A DNA stretch of 64,000 nt from Pseudomonas sp. A34-9 (GCF_029543085.1 NZ_CP119967.1:3436501-3500500); one strand, 5' to 3'. Counted from the stretch's first letter, positions 1-8,559 are shown. Made by a program: numbers and translations. Notes: generated from the sequence alone by a model not told the origin.

Positions 1-195
1 GCATTGAACAACGGCACTGCGTTCCCGAACCTGGACAGCGCCGAGCAATTGATCGAACTCGGTTATGGCTACCAGGCGACGCCTTGGCTGACGCTGCGCC
101 CGAATGTGCAGTACATCATTGAGCCCGGCGCGTTTTCCGGGCAGGACATCGATAATGCGTTGGTGTTTGGACTGCAAGTGAAAGCGGCGCTCTAA
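1..195 (+). CDS. OprB-family carbohydrate porin, C-terminal end (partial)
   Basis: The reading frame is open from the first base, so this is the 3' end of a larger gene that begins before the window. The last 64 residues alternate polar and hydrophobic residues as in outer-membrane beta strands. They carry the pattern of the OprB/carbohydrate-selective porin C-terminus: a GYGYQATPWLTLRPNVQYI segment, then an IEPG turn, then a final strand ending QVKAAL. OprB porins pass glucose and other sugars across the outer membrane. The last residue is Leu rather than the usual Phe. A strong terminator follows 20 bp after the stop codon. The family call rests on a short fragment, so the exact substrate is unknown. 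Confidence 0.72.
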   Translation, partial: ALNNGTAFPNLDSAEQLIELGYGYQATPWLTLRPNVQYIIEPGAFSGQDIDNALVFGLQVKAAL

Positions 196-214
196 GCCCC
201 CCATAAAAGGCAAT

Positions 215-244
215 AAAAAACCCGGTTCGAATGCCGGGTTTTTT
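215..244 (+). terminator. Rho-independent terminator after the porin gene
   Basis: A GC-rich stem (ACCCGG/CCGGGT-type arms around TTCGAATG) is flanked by an A-tract on the left and a T-tract on the right. It can therefore work in both directions, for the porin and for the small minus-strand gene that ends at 257. Confidence 0.85.
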
Positions 245-256
245 ATGGGCTTTGTA

Positions 257-457
257 TTATTTCGGCTCGGGATGTTCGCTCGAGACAGAGTTGTTGGCAT
301 CGACATCGCTCATGTCTTCATCGACCGGCGAATCGTCGTCCGCCGGCAGCGGCACTTCAGGTTCATCGTGTCGCGGATCATGGCCGGTCTCGTTGTCCGT
401 AGTGCGGGTGACTGGCTGCTGCGAGATGTTGCCCTGCGCTTTCTCATCAATGTCCAT
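257..457 (-). CDS. Small acidic hydrophilic protein, function unknown
   Basis: This 66-residue protein is strongly acidic (many Asp and Glu, with a DDDSPVDEDMSDVD stretch) and rich in Pro, Ser and Asn. It has no signal peptide, membrane segment or recognisable domain and is probably intrinsically disordered. The start is supported by a good ribosome binding site (AGGAGA, about 6 bases upstream of the ATG). It ends next to the bidirectional terminator shared with the porin gene. I do not recognise the family. It is accepted as real because of the start signal, the terminator and the Pseudomonas-like codon use. Confidence 0.6.
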   Translation of the reverse strand: MDIDEKAQGNISQQPVTRTTDNETGHDPRHDEPEVPLPADDDSPVDEDMSDVDANNSVSSEHPEPK

Positions 458-635
458 GCTGGCTCTCCTGCTGAAGCACGGAAGTTCCGCGCATAAATGT
501 CAGAGACGATCCGTCATCGCGAGTGCCAGCCAGTGGACGAATGGCAGCACTCCATGGCTTTGGCCATGAACAATATTCTGTCGTGAATCGCCCAAAAAGA
601 AGCCAGGGCATAAAGCCCTGGCAGACAGAAAAAGA

Positions 636-881
636 TCACTTTTTCTTTTTAGCCGGCTTATCAGCCTTCTTCGTATCCTTGGCCTTCTCAGGCTTGCTGT
701 CCGTTTTTTTCGCGGACTTCTTGGGCTCGGCATCTTTCTTCTTGTCTTTCTTGTCGGAAGACTTTGAAAGCGCCGAAGCCGCCGCTGATTTCTTCTCAGG
801 TGATGACTTCTTGTCTTTCAAATCCTTGCTGGCTTTCGAAGCGTCACCTTTGTCTTTGCTTTTCTTTTCGTCTTTAGCCAC
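636..881 (-). CDS. Lysine-rich histone-H1-like protein, function unknown
   Basis: About 81 residues consist almost entirely of Lys, Asp, Ser, Ala and Glu, with repeated KKS, KDKK and KPAKKKK-type motifs. This resembles the low-complexity tails of bacterial histone-H1-like or AlgP-like proteins, so nucleic-acid binding is plausible but not shown. GTG at 881 is preferred over GTG at 890 because the GAGAGG ribosome binding site sits 8 bases before 881 and would overlap the earlier codon. The polar composition rules out a membrane protein. It lies beside the acidic protein at 257-457 on the same strand but in its own transcription unit. Confidence 0.6.
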   Translation of the reverse strand: MAKDEKKSKDKGDASKASKDLKDKKSSPEKKSAAASALSKSSDKKDKKKDAEPKKSAKKTDSKPEKAKDTKKADKPAKKKK

Positions 882-1204
882 GTTGACCACCTCTCGGAGT
901 GTGCCGTTATTGACACAGCGCCTGTGCGATTGACCACAAGCTAATCATTAGGCGAGCAGGCCTCTGAGCGGTTCAGATTATTTTGAGGCATCAGCAACAA
1001 GCCAAATGAAGTGGCGCCGGCTGTCGCCAGCGCCACCCGCACCCCGCGCGCTAGATTCGCGTGCTCACTGATCTGCTGGTCGAGTACTTCGGCGAATCTC
1101 CGCACCTCGCGGCGCAGCCGCTGTCACAGCACGATGAAGCGCCGGCCTCTGGTTGAGGGTTCCATTGGGAGCTTTTTTGCTGACGCCATGACAGGGGAAA
1201 CGAA
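882..1204. other. Intergenic stretch, no convincing gene
   Basis: This gap separates the lysine-rich gene from alaE. It should hold the alaE promoter, but I cannot pick clear -35/-10 boxes. A short GTG-initiated plus-strand frame at 1061-1159 encodes 32 codons of protein-like composition (ending QHDEAPASG). It has no upstream ribosome binding site and may be a remnant. I see no hairpin or repeat of note. Confidence 0.5.
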
Positions 1205-1666
1205 GTGACGCAACGCCTGCAACCGCCAACGCGTCGGACTGCATTTATCGCAGACACCACGGCGCTGATCCTGTTTTTCACCACCACCGGCATCATCAAT
1301 GAGCGTTTCATTGCCGGCATGACGTGGGATCAGGTTCTGCACGCGCGCCTTCTGGGTGCAGCGCTGATGGTTCCGGTCGCGCGACCTTACGGTATCTGGC
1401 GCGATTGGGTGATGACGCGCGCAGGTCAGGGCCGGGTGTCGAGATTGATATGGGACAGTATTGCCCTGGTCAGCTTTCAAGTGCCGATCTATGCGGCGAT
1501 CATTGCCTTCAGTGGCGCATCGGGAGCAGGACTGGTGCGCGGCACGCTGGGTGCGGCCGTGATGATGCTGGTTCTGGGGCGGCCTTATGGAGCGTTTCTT
1601 AATGGGGTGCGGAGGCTGTTTGGCTTGCCTCCGGGTGGAGACAAGCCGATGTCGTTGAATGGTTGA
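1205..1666 (+). CDS. alaE: L-alanine exporter AlaE
   Basis: This 153-residue inner-membrane protein matches the AlaE family in length (about 150) and layout. It has an N-terminal RRTAFIADTTALILFF helix, then an INERFIAGMTWDQVLHARL segment, the conserved ARPYG-x-WRD loop, two further hydrophobic segments, and a GRPYGAFLNGVRRLF motif near the end. AlaE exports L-alanine using the proton gradient and prevents toxic accumulation from dipeptides. The GTG start is preceded by AGGGGAA at good spacing. It is monocistronic here; the next plus-strand gene lies more than 120 bp away. Regulation is not visible from the sequence. Confidence 0.9.
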   Translation: MTQRLQPPTRRTAFIADTTALILFFTTTGIINERFIAGMTWDQVLHARLLGAALMVPVARPYGIWRDWVMTRAGQGRVSRLIWDSIALVSFQVPIYAAIIAFSGASGAGLVRGTLGAAVMMLVLGRPYGAFLNGVRRLFGLPPGGDKPMSLNG

Positions 1667-1790
1667 GTGGCTGTTATCGGCCAAGAGCGGTCAGTCATGA
1701 TCGACTGTTATCGACCCTTAGAGGACGTTGTCAGTGCACTGAGTAACTAGTAAAAAGGTCATCTCCAGTTCTAGGTGCTGAAACGAATTT

Positions 1791-2087
1791 ATGATTACTG
1801 GCTATGGTCAACGCGTTTGTAATCGTTGCGGCGAGTCAATTACTGCTTATTGTCCATCAACTGAAACGCTAGCAATCATTGGGATTTTCCACGGAAAAGG
1901 TGATCGGGTAGTAGTAGATGAGATAGTCCGCAGAGAAAATATTGATCCGGATGTTGTCTGGGAGTATTTCCACCATCGGATGAATTCTCTGTGCGAGCAA
2001 AAGCTTGCCCAGTGCTCATTCTGTGGAGGTCAGTTGAGGACTTGGCGCGCGCGTCAATGCATGCACTGCTTTAGAGACTGGCACTGA
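1791..2087 (+). CDS. Small zinc-ribbon-like protein, function unknown
   Basis: This 98-residue protein has two pairs of CxxC-type knuckles: CNRC near residue 10, then CSFCGGQ and CMHC in the last 25 residues. That suggests one or two structural zinc sites. The central part (about 25-65) is mixed alpha/beta with VVVDEIVRRENIDPDVVWEYFHHR. The gene sits in a stretch visibly more AT-rich than its neighbours, with no operon partner, suggesting horizontal origin or a remnant of an accessory locus. I do not recognise a family. A role as an immunity-type or regulatory protein is possible but unsupported. Confidence 0.55.
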   Translation: MITGYGQRVCNRCGESITAYCPSTETLAIIGIFHGKGDRVVVDEIVRRENIDPDVVWEYFHHRMNSLCEQKLAQCSFCGGQLRTWRARQCMHCFRDWH

Positions 2088-2321
2088 TACACAGCGATTA
2101 TCGAGCTGAGCTTTCATGTTCTGAATTGCATTCTGACGATTTCTGACTGATCGCTTCTGGTCGGAAGCAGTCCACTGCCAACGGCTGCTCTTGGCCGTTT
2201 GCTGCCTGTCACAAAGGGCAGCAGTCGACCCAAAGCTGCCGATCAGCACAGGCAGTAAATAGCCACAATCAGACATCCGTGACGGGTAGCATTCAGCTCG
2301 AAGTAGCCTCCCGCACGGTAG

Positions 2322-2615
2322 TTACGTCAGCTTTTCAATCAAAATCGAGGTGGCTGTGATCGTTATATCTCCAAAATCACCTTCAAGGGATAGAACATTA
2401 TCAAGGATGTTTATCCCTTCAAGCTCTCCGAGTTCACTGGTGTTTTGAACGTTAAGAGCGCCAAGCCTGATAGTTAGCTCAGTGCCATCCGCGTTCCATG
2501 CCATCAGCTTATTTCTGGACCCGTCATCCAGTCTGACAACCATCTCGAAATAGCGATGGGCTTGGTCCACTGTGATCGATAAGACACTGCTTTCTTCAAG
2601 TGCGTGAACATCCAT
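2322..2615 (-). CDS. Hypothetical small beta-rich protein
   Basis: This is a 97-residue protein without signal peptide or membrane segment. Alternating hydrophobic and polar residues throughout (for example SVLSITVDQAHRYFEMVVRL and GDFGDITITATSILIEKL) suggest a small beta-sandwich or barrel. The ATG at 2615 is favoured over the upstream TTG because AAGAAG lies 8 bases before it. Base composition is lower in GC than the surrounding genes, like the zinc-ribbon gene 230 bp away. I do not recognise the family. Small orphan beta proteins of this kind in Pseudomonas islets are sometimes immunity proteins, but no toxin gene adjoins it. Confidence 0.5.
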   Translation of the reverse strand: MDVHALEESSVLSITVDQAHRYFEMVVRLDDGSRNKLMAWNADGTELTIRLGALNVQNTSELGELEGINILDNVLSLEGDFGDITITATSILIEKLT

Positions 2616-2844
2616 GATGAAGCTTCTTTTGTTCAAATCCGCATCCTACTACAGGCCGCTATAGGCGAATGCATGCGTCTGAAATGAAGGTCCGCTTCTG
2701 GCCGAAAGCAGCCGTTCTCAACCACCAGCGTTCGGCCAAAAGCGGTAAGCGTCTGCTGAAAAGTTGGACGGGTTGCATCCTTCTTCTAACAAGCGCTCTG
2801 CAAGCTCGTGTGAATTCATTACATTCAAGAAATTGCCCTCGCCC

Positions 2845-4191
2845 TCACAAATACCACCGATACTCCCGCGCCCCAATCTCCTGCATAAACGCCAAATGAT
2901 CCTGCCGTTTATTCTCACAATAAACATCCACAAACTCTGCGCCCATGCCCTCACGCAACAGCGGCTGATGCTGCATCGCCCGCACGGCCTCGAACATCTC
3001 CTTGGGAAAATCAATCCCGCTGTTGCGGTCTTCATTCAGCGGCGCAATCGGCTCTTTGGCCGATTGCAGCCCATGCTCCAGCCCCACCAGAATCGCCGCC
3101 AACACCAGATACGGATTGGCATCCGCCCCCGCCAGCCGATATTCAACCCGCAAATTCTTCGCGTCCGACTCGGGAATTCGCAGGCATGCATCGCGATCCT
3201 CAAATCCCCAACTAGCCTTGGTCGCCGTATTCACCGTGCCGCCCAATCGGCGCATCGAGTTCTGGTTCGGGGCGAAGATCGGCATGCTGTGCGGCAGTAA
3301 TTCCAGGCAACCTGCAACTGCGTGGCGCAACGGTTGCTGCTGGTTCGCAGCCAACAGGTTATGGCCATCAGCGTCGTTCAAACTGACATGCACATGCATG
3401 CCGCTGCCCGGATGCTGCAAGTACGGCTTGGCCATGAAACTGGCGCGATAGCCGTGTTTAAGCGCAACCCCGCGGGTGCTGCGGCAGAACAACGCGGCCC
3501 AATCCGCTGCACGCAAGCCGTCGTCGAGATGGCCGAAGTTGATTTCAAACTGGCCGGGACCGAGTTCTGCGGTGATCACCGTGGCGTCGATACCTTGCGC
3601 CCGCGTCGCTTCGACCATGTCATCCAGCACCGGCGCGAAGCGTGAAAGACGCTCGATGTGCAAGTTCGGTTGATCATCAGCATCGTCGGTCAGGTCGTCA
3701 CGAGGAAATTGCGGCAGACCGTCGCGCAGCTTTTTGTCGAACAGATAAAACTCCAGCTCGAACGCCACCACCGGATGAATGCCTTTGTGCGCCAGACGCT
3801 TGAGTACCTGCGCGAGGACTTCACGGGGTTCGAATTCGATCGGCTTTTCAGTGCCATCCGAGGTAATCAGCATCTGCCCCAGCGGCTGCGCTTCCCACGT
3901 CACCGGCTTCAGCGTGCCCGGCACGAGGCGGCGCACGGCATCCGGGTCGCCATCGTTGAAGCAGTAATCGCCAATTGGAAACAAACCGCCCTGCACGCCC
4001 AGCAACACACAGTTCTGCGGCAATTTCAGGGTGCTGCCAGCGGCAACTTTTTCGAGCATGTCCACCGGATAACGCTTGCCGTAAAAGTGCCCGGGAATGT
4101 CCAGGGAAATCAGGTCGACATAACGCACCTCGGGGTAGCGTTGGCGAAAGGCTCGCACTTCAGCGAGCAGGTCAGCGCAGACAGCGTCCAT
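2845..4191 (-). CDS. Glutamine-synthetase-family ligase (gamma-glutamylputrescine synthetase type)
   Basis: The product (448 residues from the chosen start) has the glutamine-synthetase fold. The AFELEFYL metal-binding motif is near residues 143-150, GPGQFEIN near 211-218, GSGMHVHVS near 262-270, and an SWGFEDRDACLRIP segment matches the PuuA/GlnA3-like branch rather than true GlnA. Such enzymes join glutamate to putrescine or other amines with ATP in the cytoplasm, the first step of the gamma-glutamyl route. ATG at 4191 is preferred to ATG at 4200 because AAAGGA sits 7 bases before it. It is the last gene of an operon after the PuuB-like oxidase and the cupin regulator, 21 bp downstream of the regulator. 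The amine substrate is not certain. Confidence 0.85.
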   Translation of the reverse strand: MDAVCADLLAEVRAFRQRYPEVRYVDLISLDIPGHFYGKRYPVDMLEKVAAGSTLKLPQNCVLLGVQGGLFPIGDYCFNDGDPDAVRRLVPGTLKPVTWEAQPLGQMLITSDGTEKPIEFEPREVLAQVLKRLAHKGIHPVVAFELEFYLFDKKLRDGLPQFPRDDLTDDADDQPNLHIERLSRFAPVLDDMVEATRAQGIDATVITAELGPGQFEINFGHLDDGLRAADWAALFCRSTRGVALKHGYRASFMAKPYLQHPGSGMHVHVSLNDADGHNLLAANQQQPLRHAVAGCLELLPHSMPIFAPNQNSMRRLGGTVNTATKASWGFEDRDACLRIPESDAKNLRVEYRLAGADANPYLVLAAILVGLEHGLQSAKEPIAPLNEDRNSGIDFPKEMFEAVRAMQHQPLLREGMGAEFVDVYCENKRQDHLAFMQEIGAREYRWYL

Positions 4192-4212
4192 CGTGTTCAT
4201 CCTTTGTTGTGA

Positions 4213-4770
4213 TCAGGTATAGACCCAGAGCACGCGGGTGAGCTGCTCGGTGAGGTTGCCGTAGCGGCAGCGGGTATGACTGTCGAATTGAAAGCTGTCG
4301 CCGGCCTTCAAGGTGGTCGGTTCTTCGTCGTCGCCCAACCACAACGTCAGCTCGCCTTCGAGGACGTAACCGCCCTGCTCCGAGCTGTCGGTCAGATGGC
4401 GGTCGCCGCTGCTGGCGCCGGCTTCGAGATGACTTTCGAGCATCGAGAACGATGCGCGAATCTGCGGCGACACCAGAATGTCGGTGATGCCGTTGGCGTA
4501 ATACAACGTGCGGCGCTCGGCCGGACGCGTCACCCAAGGCAGTTCCTTGGGCTTGGGCAGGCTGTAGAAATAGGTGGTCGGCACGCCAAAGGTTTCACTG
4601 ATCGCGGTCAGATCTGCCACGGTCGGCCGCGACAAGCCGCGCTCGACCTGCGAGAGAAAACCCACCGAACGGCCGATCTTGTCGGCCAGCTCCTTGAGGG
4701 TCCACTTCTTGTGCTTGCGCAGGTCGTGGATAAGGATCGCCAGCGCGGCGATTTCTTCTTGCTTGTTCAT
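4213..4770 (-). CDS. HTH-cupin transcriptional regulator (PuuR-like)
   Basis: This 185-residue protein has an XRE-type helix-turn-helix at about residues 11-66 (WTLKELADKIGRSVGFLSQVERG) and a C-terminal cupin barrel at about 110-183 (GYVLEGELTLWLGDDE, GDSFQFDSHTRCRYGN). This is the domain order of PuuR, which represses the putrescine-utilisation genes and releases DNA when an amine is bound. It lies between the oxidase (13 bp gap) and the ligase (21 bp gap) in one operon, so it probably autoregulates. The 12-bp-arm inverted repeat at 6082-6111 in front of the operon is the obvious candidate operator. The start codon was chosen from the domain boundary. Confidence 0.85.
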   Translation of the reverse strand: MNKQEEIAALAILIHDLRKHKKWTLKELADKIGRSVGFLSQVERGLSRPTVADLTAISETFGVPTTYFYSLPKPKELPWVTRPAERRTLYYANGITDILVSPQIRASFSMLESHLEAGASSGDRHLTDSSEQGGYVLEGELTLWLGDDEEPTTLKAGDSFQFDSHTRCRYGNLTEQLTRVLWVYT

Positions 4771-4783
4771 GGTCAATGTCTCA

Positions 4784-6073
4784 TCAAATGCTGTCGCGCA
4801 GTCGGTACCAGGCCTTGCCGATGGCTTCCAGCGGTGCGGCGAGGTATTTGCCGCCGGGGAAACGGCCATTGCTCAGGCCCTTATACAACGCCAGTTCATC
4901 GCCATCGCCAAGAATCGCATCCGACACCGCGCGCGCGGCGGCCAATGTCGGCAGAACGCCGTGGCCCGAGTAGCCTTGCAGCCAATAACGATTGCCCGCG
5001 CCGCCGACATCGGGTGTGCGGTTCATCGTCAAGTCGATATGCCCGCCCCAGGCAAACTCGATGCCGACGCCTTTGAGCTGCGGGAACACCCGCTCCAGAA
5101 ACGGCCGCGTCGCTGCCGCAATGTCCTTGGGCATGCCGCCCAGATAGGTGCAACCGCCACCGAACAACAAACGGTTGTCCGGCGTGCGCCTGAAGTAATC
5201 GAGAACGAACTGGTTGTCGGTCACGCAGACATTGCGCGGCAACAGCGCGCTGGCCTGCTCGGGCGTCAGTGGGGCGGTGGCCACCTGGTAAGTGCCCACC
5301 GGCAGAATGCAGCTGGACAGTTGCGGGTCGAGTTCATCGAGATAAGCGTTGCACGCCAGCACCAGCACATCGGCGCGAACCGAACCGCGCTCGGTGTTGA
5401 CCCGGAAACCGTCGCTCTCTTCCTGATAACTCAACGCTTTGCTTTGTTCATGAATACGCCCGCCGGCTCGCTCGATGGCGTCCGCCAGGCCCAGTGCCAG
5501 TTTAAGTGGATTGAGGTGCGCGCCTTCAGGGTCATAGAGCCCGGCCTGATAGCGATCGGTGGCCACCCATTCCGGCAGTTGTTCCCGAGCAATGAACTGC
5601 AACACATCGTGGCCCCACTTGTGGCTGGCCTCGTGTTGCCATTCGCTGAGCAGACTGACCCGCCGAGGCATCACCGATGTCCACAGATGCCCGGGCCGAT
5701 AATCGATGTCGAAGCCGTGACGATCCGGCATTTCACGCAACTCCCGGGCGGCCCAACGCATGCCGTCCCATAAGCGTTTCGCCCGCTCATGACCGAGTGC
5801 AGCTTCCAGCGGCGGCATGTCACACGACCAGCCGAGAATGGCCTGCCCGCCATTACGCCCCGACGCCGCCCACGCCACGCGACTGGCTTCGAGTACCGTC
5901 ACGCGCTTGCCAGCCAAGGCGAGACGCAGCGCCGTGTGCAGGCCACTGAAACCGGCGCCGATGATCACCACGTCGGTGTCATGGTCACCTTCCAGCACAG
6001 CCCGATGGCGCAGGATATCGGCGCAACTGTGGGCGTAATAGCTGTCGACGTGCTGGCTGGATTGCAGGAACAT
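4784..6073 (-). CDS. puuB: FAD-dependent gamma-glutamylputrescine oxidase-like protein
   Basis: This 429-residue flavoprotein matches PuuB across its length. The SYYAHS N-terminus is followed by a Rossmann GAGFSG motif at 39-44 and the acidic end VLEAS at about 62. A GRNGGQ motif typical of DAO/PuuB oxidases follows, then DIDYRPG, and a C-terminal NRYWLQGYSGHG FAD-binding stretch. PuuB oxidises gamma-glutamylputrescine to the aldehyde with release of ammonia and peroxide. ATG at 6073 is preferred to ATG at 6085 because GAGG lies just before it and because the earlier codon falls inside the operator-like palindrome. It is the first gene of the operon with the regulator and the GS-like ligase. 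Confidence 0.85.
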   Translation of the reverse strand: MFLQSSQHVDSYYAHSCADILRHRAVLEGDHDTDVVIIGAGFSGLHTALRLALAGKRVTVLEASRVAWAASGRNGGQAILGWSCDMPPLEAALGHERAKRLWDGMRWAARELREMPDRHGFDIDYRPGHLWTSVMPRRVSLLSEWQHEASHKWGHDVLQFIAREQLPEWVATDRYQAGLYDPEGAHLNPLKLALGLADAIERAGGRIHEQSKALSYQEESDGFRVNTERGSVRADVLVLACNAYLDELDPQLSSCILPVGTYQVATAPLTPEQASALLPRNVCVTDNQFVLDYFRRTPDNRLLFGGGCTYLGGMPKDIAAATRPFLERVFPQLKGVGIEFAWGGHIDLTMNRTPDVGGAGNRYWLQGYSGHGVLPTLAAARAVSDAILGDGDELALYKGLSNGRFPGGKYLAAPLEAIGKAWYRLRDSI

Positions 6074-6081
6074 TCGCGACC

Positions 6082-6111
6082 TCATGAAATTATCTTTTTA
6101 TAATTTCATGA
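6082..6111. promoter_or_regulatory. Perfect inverted repeat, candidate operator of the PuuB-PuuR-ligase operon
   Basis: Arms TCATGAAATTAT (6082-6093) and ATAATTTCATGA (6100-6111) are exact reverse complements around the 6-base spacer CTTTTT. The site lies 9 bases upstream of the preferred puuB start, in an AT-rich patch of a GC-rich region. It has no T-tract placement suited to a terminator for either side. The most economical reading is a dimeric repressor site, presumably for the cupin regulator encoded in the operon. Confidence 0.65.
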
Positions 6112-6157
6112 AAATCTACAGAATAAATTTCACGCCGGCAACCCGCAGATGTCCCGA

Positions 6158-8455
6158 TCAAAAATCGTAGCGCGCCGTCATGCCGAGTGTTCGGGAGGTG
6201 CCCAACACCCCTGTGTACGCACCGTTGGGTGAATTCCACAGCGTGGTGTAGTAGGTCTTGTCGAAAGCATTCTTCAACCACAACGACACGTCCCACTGGC
6301 CCTTGCCCCAATCACCGCGCACACCGCTGGACAGGTTCACCAGCCCGTAACCGGGCAACTGCGCGTAACGGGAGTCATCGACGGTGCCGACCGCATGGGA
6401 GCGCCACGCGTAGCTGCCGTTGACGTAGGGTTGCAGGCCATTGTGCAGGCTCCATTGGTAACTGGCGTTAGTGTTGAAAACCCATTTCGACGCGCCGACC
6501 ACCGCGTGACCACTCAGGTCGCAGGCAGCCGGAGCGCCGGGACGCAAGGCAACTTCTGCCGGGCACGGCGCATCCTCGTAAGACAGATAGCGCACATCAT
6601 TGAAGGCGCCGTTGAGGTTGATGGTCAGGCCCGCGACTGGCCGCCAACTGCTGTCGACTTCCAGACCCCGGCTGCGCACCGTGCCGGCGTTGGTCAGGTA
6701 ACTGCTCAGACTGGCGTCATCGTAGGCATTGGTCTGATAGCCGTGCACCACTGTCCAGAACAGGTTGGCATTGAGCAACAGACGCTGATCGAGCAGCGTG
6801 GTTTTGATGCCAAGTTCGGCGTCGTTGGCCCGTTCACTGCCGATCAACAGTGAGTCGGCCCCCGCGACCGGCGCACTGGCGACACTGAGGTTGACCCCGC
6901 CAGATTTCTCGCCGTGAGACAGCGAGGCATACGCCAGTACCTGATCGTTGACGTGCCAGGCCAGACTGGCCAGCGCCGAAGGGCTGAAGCTGTAGAGGCT
7001 CAAATCACCGGAATCGTAAGCACCCAGGCGCCCTGCTCTGGCGGCGGCTGCCGCGCCGCTGACGTTGGCACCTGCGACGGGTGCGTTGCGTGTGACTTGC
7101 GCCTGTTTGCGCTCATAGGTACCGCGCGCGCCGAGGCTGAAATCCAGTTGTGGCGTCAGGTGCCAGGTGCCTTGGGCAAACGTGGCAAAACTGTCGGTGT
7201 CGACATCGCCATGGCCAATACTGATGACGTTGTTCAGCGCGCCTTGCGGGGTGCCATTCCAGGTGTCGGCCAACGGCCCGTAGTCGGTGAAAACCTTGTT
7301 GCTCATTTCCTGGCGAAAGTAATACGCGCCCAGCACGTAATCGAAGTGTTCGCCGACCGGCGAGGCCAGGCGAATCTCCTGCGAGTATTGCTTGTCGCGC
7401 GCTGATTGCCCGACGTTGTCCATCACATCGACGTTCAGCTCATCGTCGTTACGCGGCGTGAAATCCCACCAGCGATAAGCGCTGATCGATGTCAGCGTGT
7501 AATCGCCGCTCAGCGTCCAGTTCGCCTCCAGCGACGTGCCGCCCTGAAACACCGTGACATTCTGATCGGCGTCGAGGTTGACCCGACGTCCTTCGACCAA
7601 CGTCGCGCCGACGGCGGCGGCGCGTTGTTCATAGCGGTTGACGCCATTGACGGTCGTTCCGGTGCTGAACAGCGAGCGCGTGCCGGCACTGGAATCTTCC
7701 TCGTGGTAATCGGCCAGCCAGCGCAGATTGAAATCGGCATTGGGCTCGAACAGCAGTTGCCCACGAACGCCCTGACGCGTGCCGCCGCCGAGGGTATGGC
7801 CGTCATATTGGTTGTTCACGTAACCATTTTCGTGGGTCTTGTACGCCGCGATACGGCCAGTCAGCGTGTCATTGAGCGGACCGGAAAAACTGGCCTGGTT
7901 TTGCGAATAACCGTCCTCGCCCACCGAAGTGGCGAAGCTGCCTTGCGGCGTCGTTGAAGGCCGGCGCGTGGTGATGTTCAACACGCCGGCCGTGGTGTTC
8001 TTGCCGAACAAGGTGCCTTGCGGGCCGCGCAGCAGTTCGATCTGCTCGATGTCGAGCAAATCCATCACCGCCATACCGGGACGACCGAGATAGACGTTAT
8101 CCAGATAAATCCCGGCGCTGCCTTCCAGGCCGTCGCTGGCCGGGTTGTTGCCCAAGCCGCGAATCGACAGGCTCGATTGCCGGGCGTGCATGAACGCGAC
8201 GTTGACGCTCGGCATCGCCTGCTGCAGATCCTGCAAGCGGTACAGGCGTTGTTCCTCCAGAGTCTGCGCGCCCAGCACGCTCATCGCCGTGGGCACTTGC
8301 TGTGCGTCCTCGCTACGGCGCCGGGATTCCACCGTGACCGTTTGCAGAACATCGTTATTGTTGGGTAAATCACTGGCGGTGGCCGGCAGCAGCGGCATTA
8401 ACCAGCACAAACCCAAGGTGCCAGCGCAAACGTTGCGCGAATAAAGAAGTTTCAT
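6158..8455 (-). CDS. TonB-dependent outer-membrane receptor (SftP-like, possible sulfate-ester receptor)
   Basis: The 765-residue precursor begins with a signal peptide of about 28 residues ending ATAS. A TonB-box-like VTVES segment comes next, then a plug domain (LQDLQQAMPSVNV, RGLGNNP, GIYLDNVYLGRPG, LLRGPQGTLFGKNTTAGVLNI), and then a 22-strand barrel ending in Phe (GMTARYDF). The plug is of the type found in many non-siderophore receptors. ATG at 8455 has AGGA upstream. It is the last gene of an operon with a sulfonate-type binding protein and an arylsulfotransferase-like protein. By analogy with SftP of P. putida, that context suggests uptake of sulfate esters or sulfonates. The ligand is inferred from context only. 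Confidence 0.78.
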   Translation of the reverse strand: MKLLYSRNVCAGTLGLCWLMPLLPATASDLPNNNDVLQTVTVESRRRSEDAQQVPTAMSVLGAQTLEEQRLYRLQDLQQAMPSVNVAFMHARQSSLSIRGLGNNPASDGLEGSAGIYLDNVYLGRPGMAVMDLLDIEQIELLRGPQGTLFGKNTTAGVLNITTRRPSTTPQGSFATSVGEDGYSQNQASFSGPLNDTLTGRIAAYKTHENGYVNNQYDGHTLGGGTRQGVRGQLLFEPNADFNLRWLADYHEEDSSAGTRSLFSTGTTVNGVNRYEQRAAAVGATLVEGRRVNLDADQNVTVFQGGTSLEANWTLSGDYTLTSISAYRWWDFTPRNDDELNVDVMDNVGQSARDKQYSQEIRLASPVGEHFDYVLGAYYFRQEMSNKVFTDYGPLADTWNGTPQGALNNVISIGHGDVDTDSFATFAQGTWHLTPQLDFSLGARGTYERKQAQVTRNAPVAGANVSGAAAAARAGRLGAYDSGDLSLYSFSPSALASLAWHVNDQVLAYASLSHGEKSGGVNLSVASAPVAGADSLLIGSERANDAELGIKTTLLDQRLLLNANLFWTVVHGYQTNAYDDASLSSYLTNAGTVRSRGLEVDSSWRPVAGLTINLNGAFNDVRYLSYEDAPCPAEVALRPGAPAACDLSGHAVVGASKWVFNTNASYQWSLHNGLQPYVNGSYAWRSHAVGTVDDSRYAQLPGYGLVNLSSGVRGDWGKGQWDVSLWLKNAFDKTYYTTLWNSPNGAYTGVLGTSRTLGMTARYDF

Positions 8456-8559
8456 CGGTGATTCCTGGAGCGGCTTCACGCCGCTCTTCGAGAGGAGTCG
8501 ATACTTCGCTGCGCGTGGCTTGCGTGAGCGTGATCGTTGCGGTGGATGTCAGAAAGTGT

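Noticed and set aside
1061..1159. A 32-codon GTG frame upstream of alaE with protein-like composition
   Set aside because: It has no ribosome binding site and no recognisable family. It may be a gene remnant, but this cannot be supported from the window alone.
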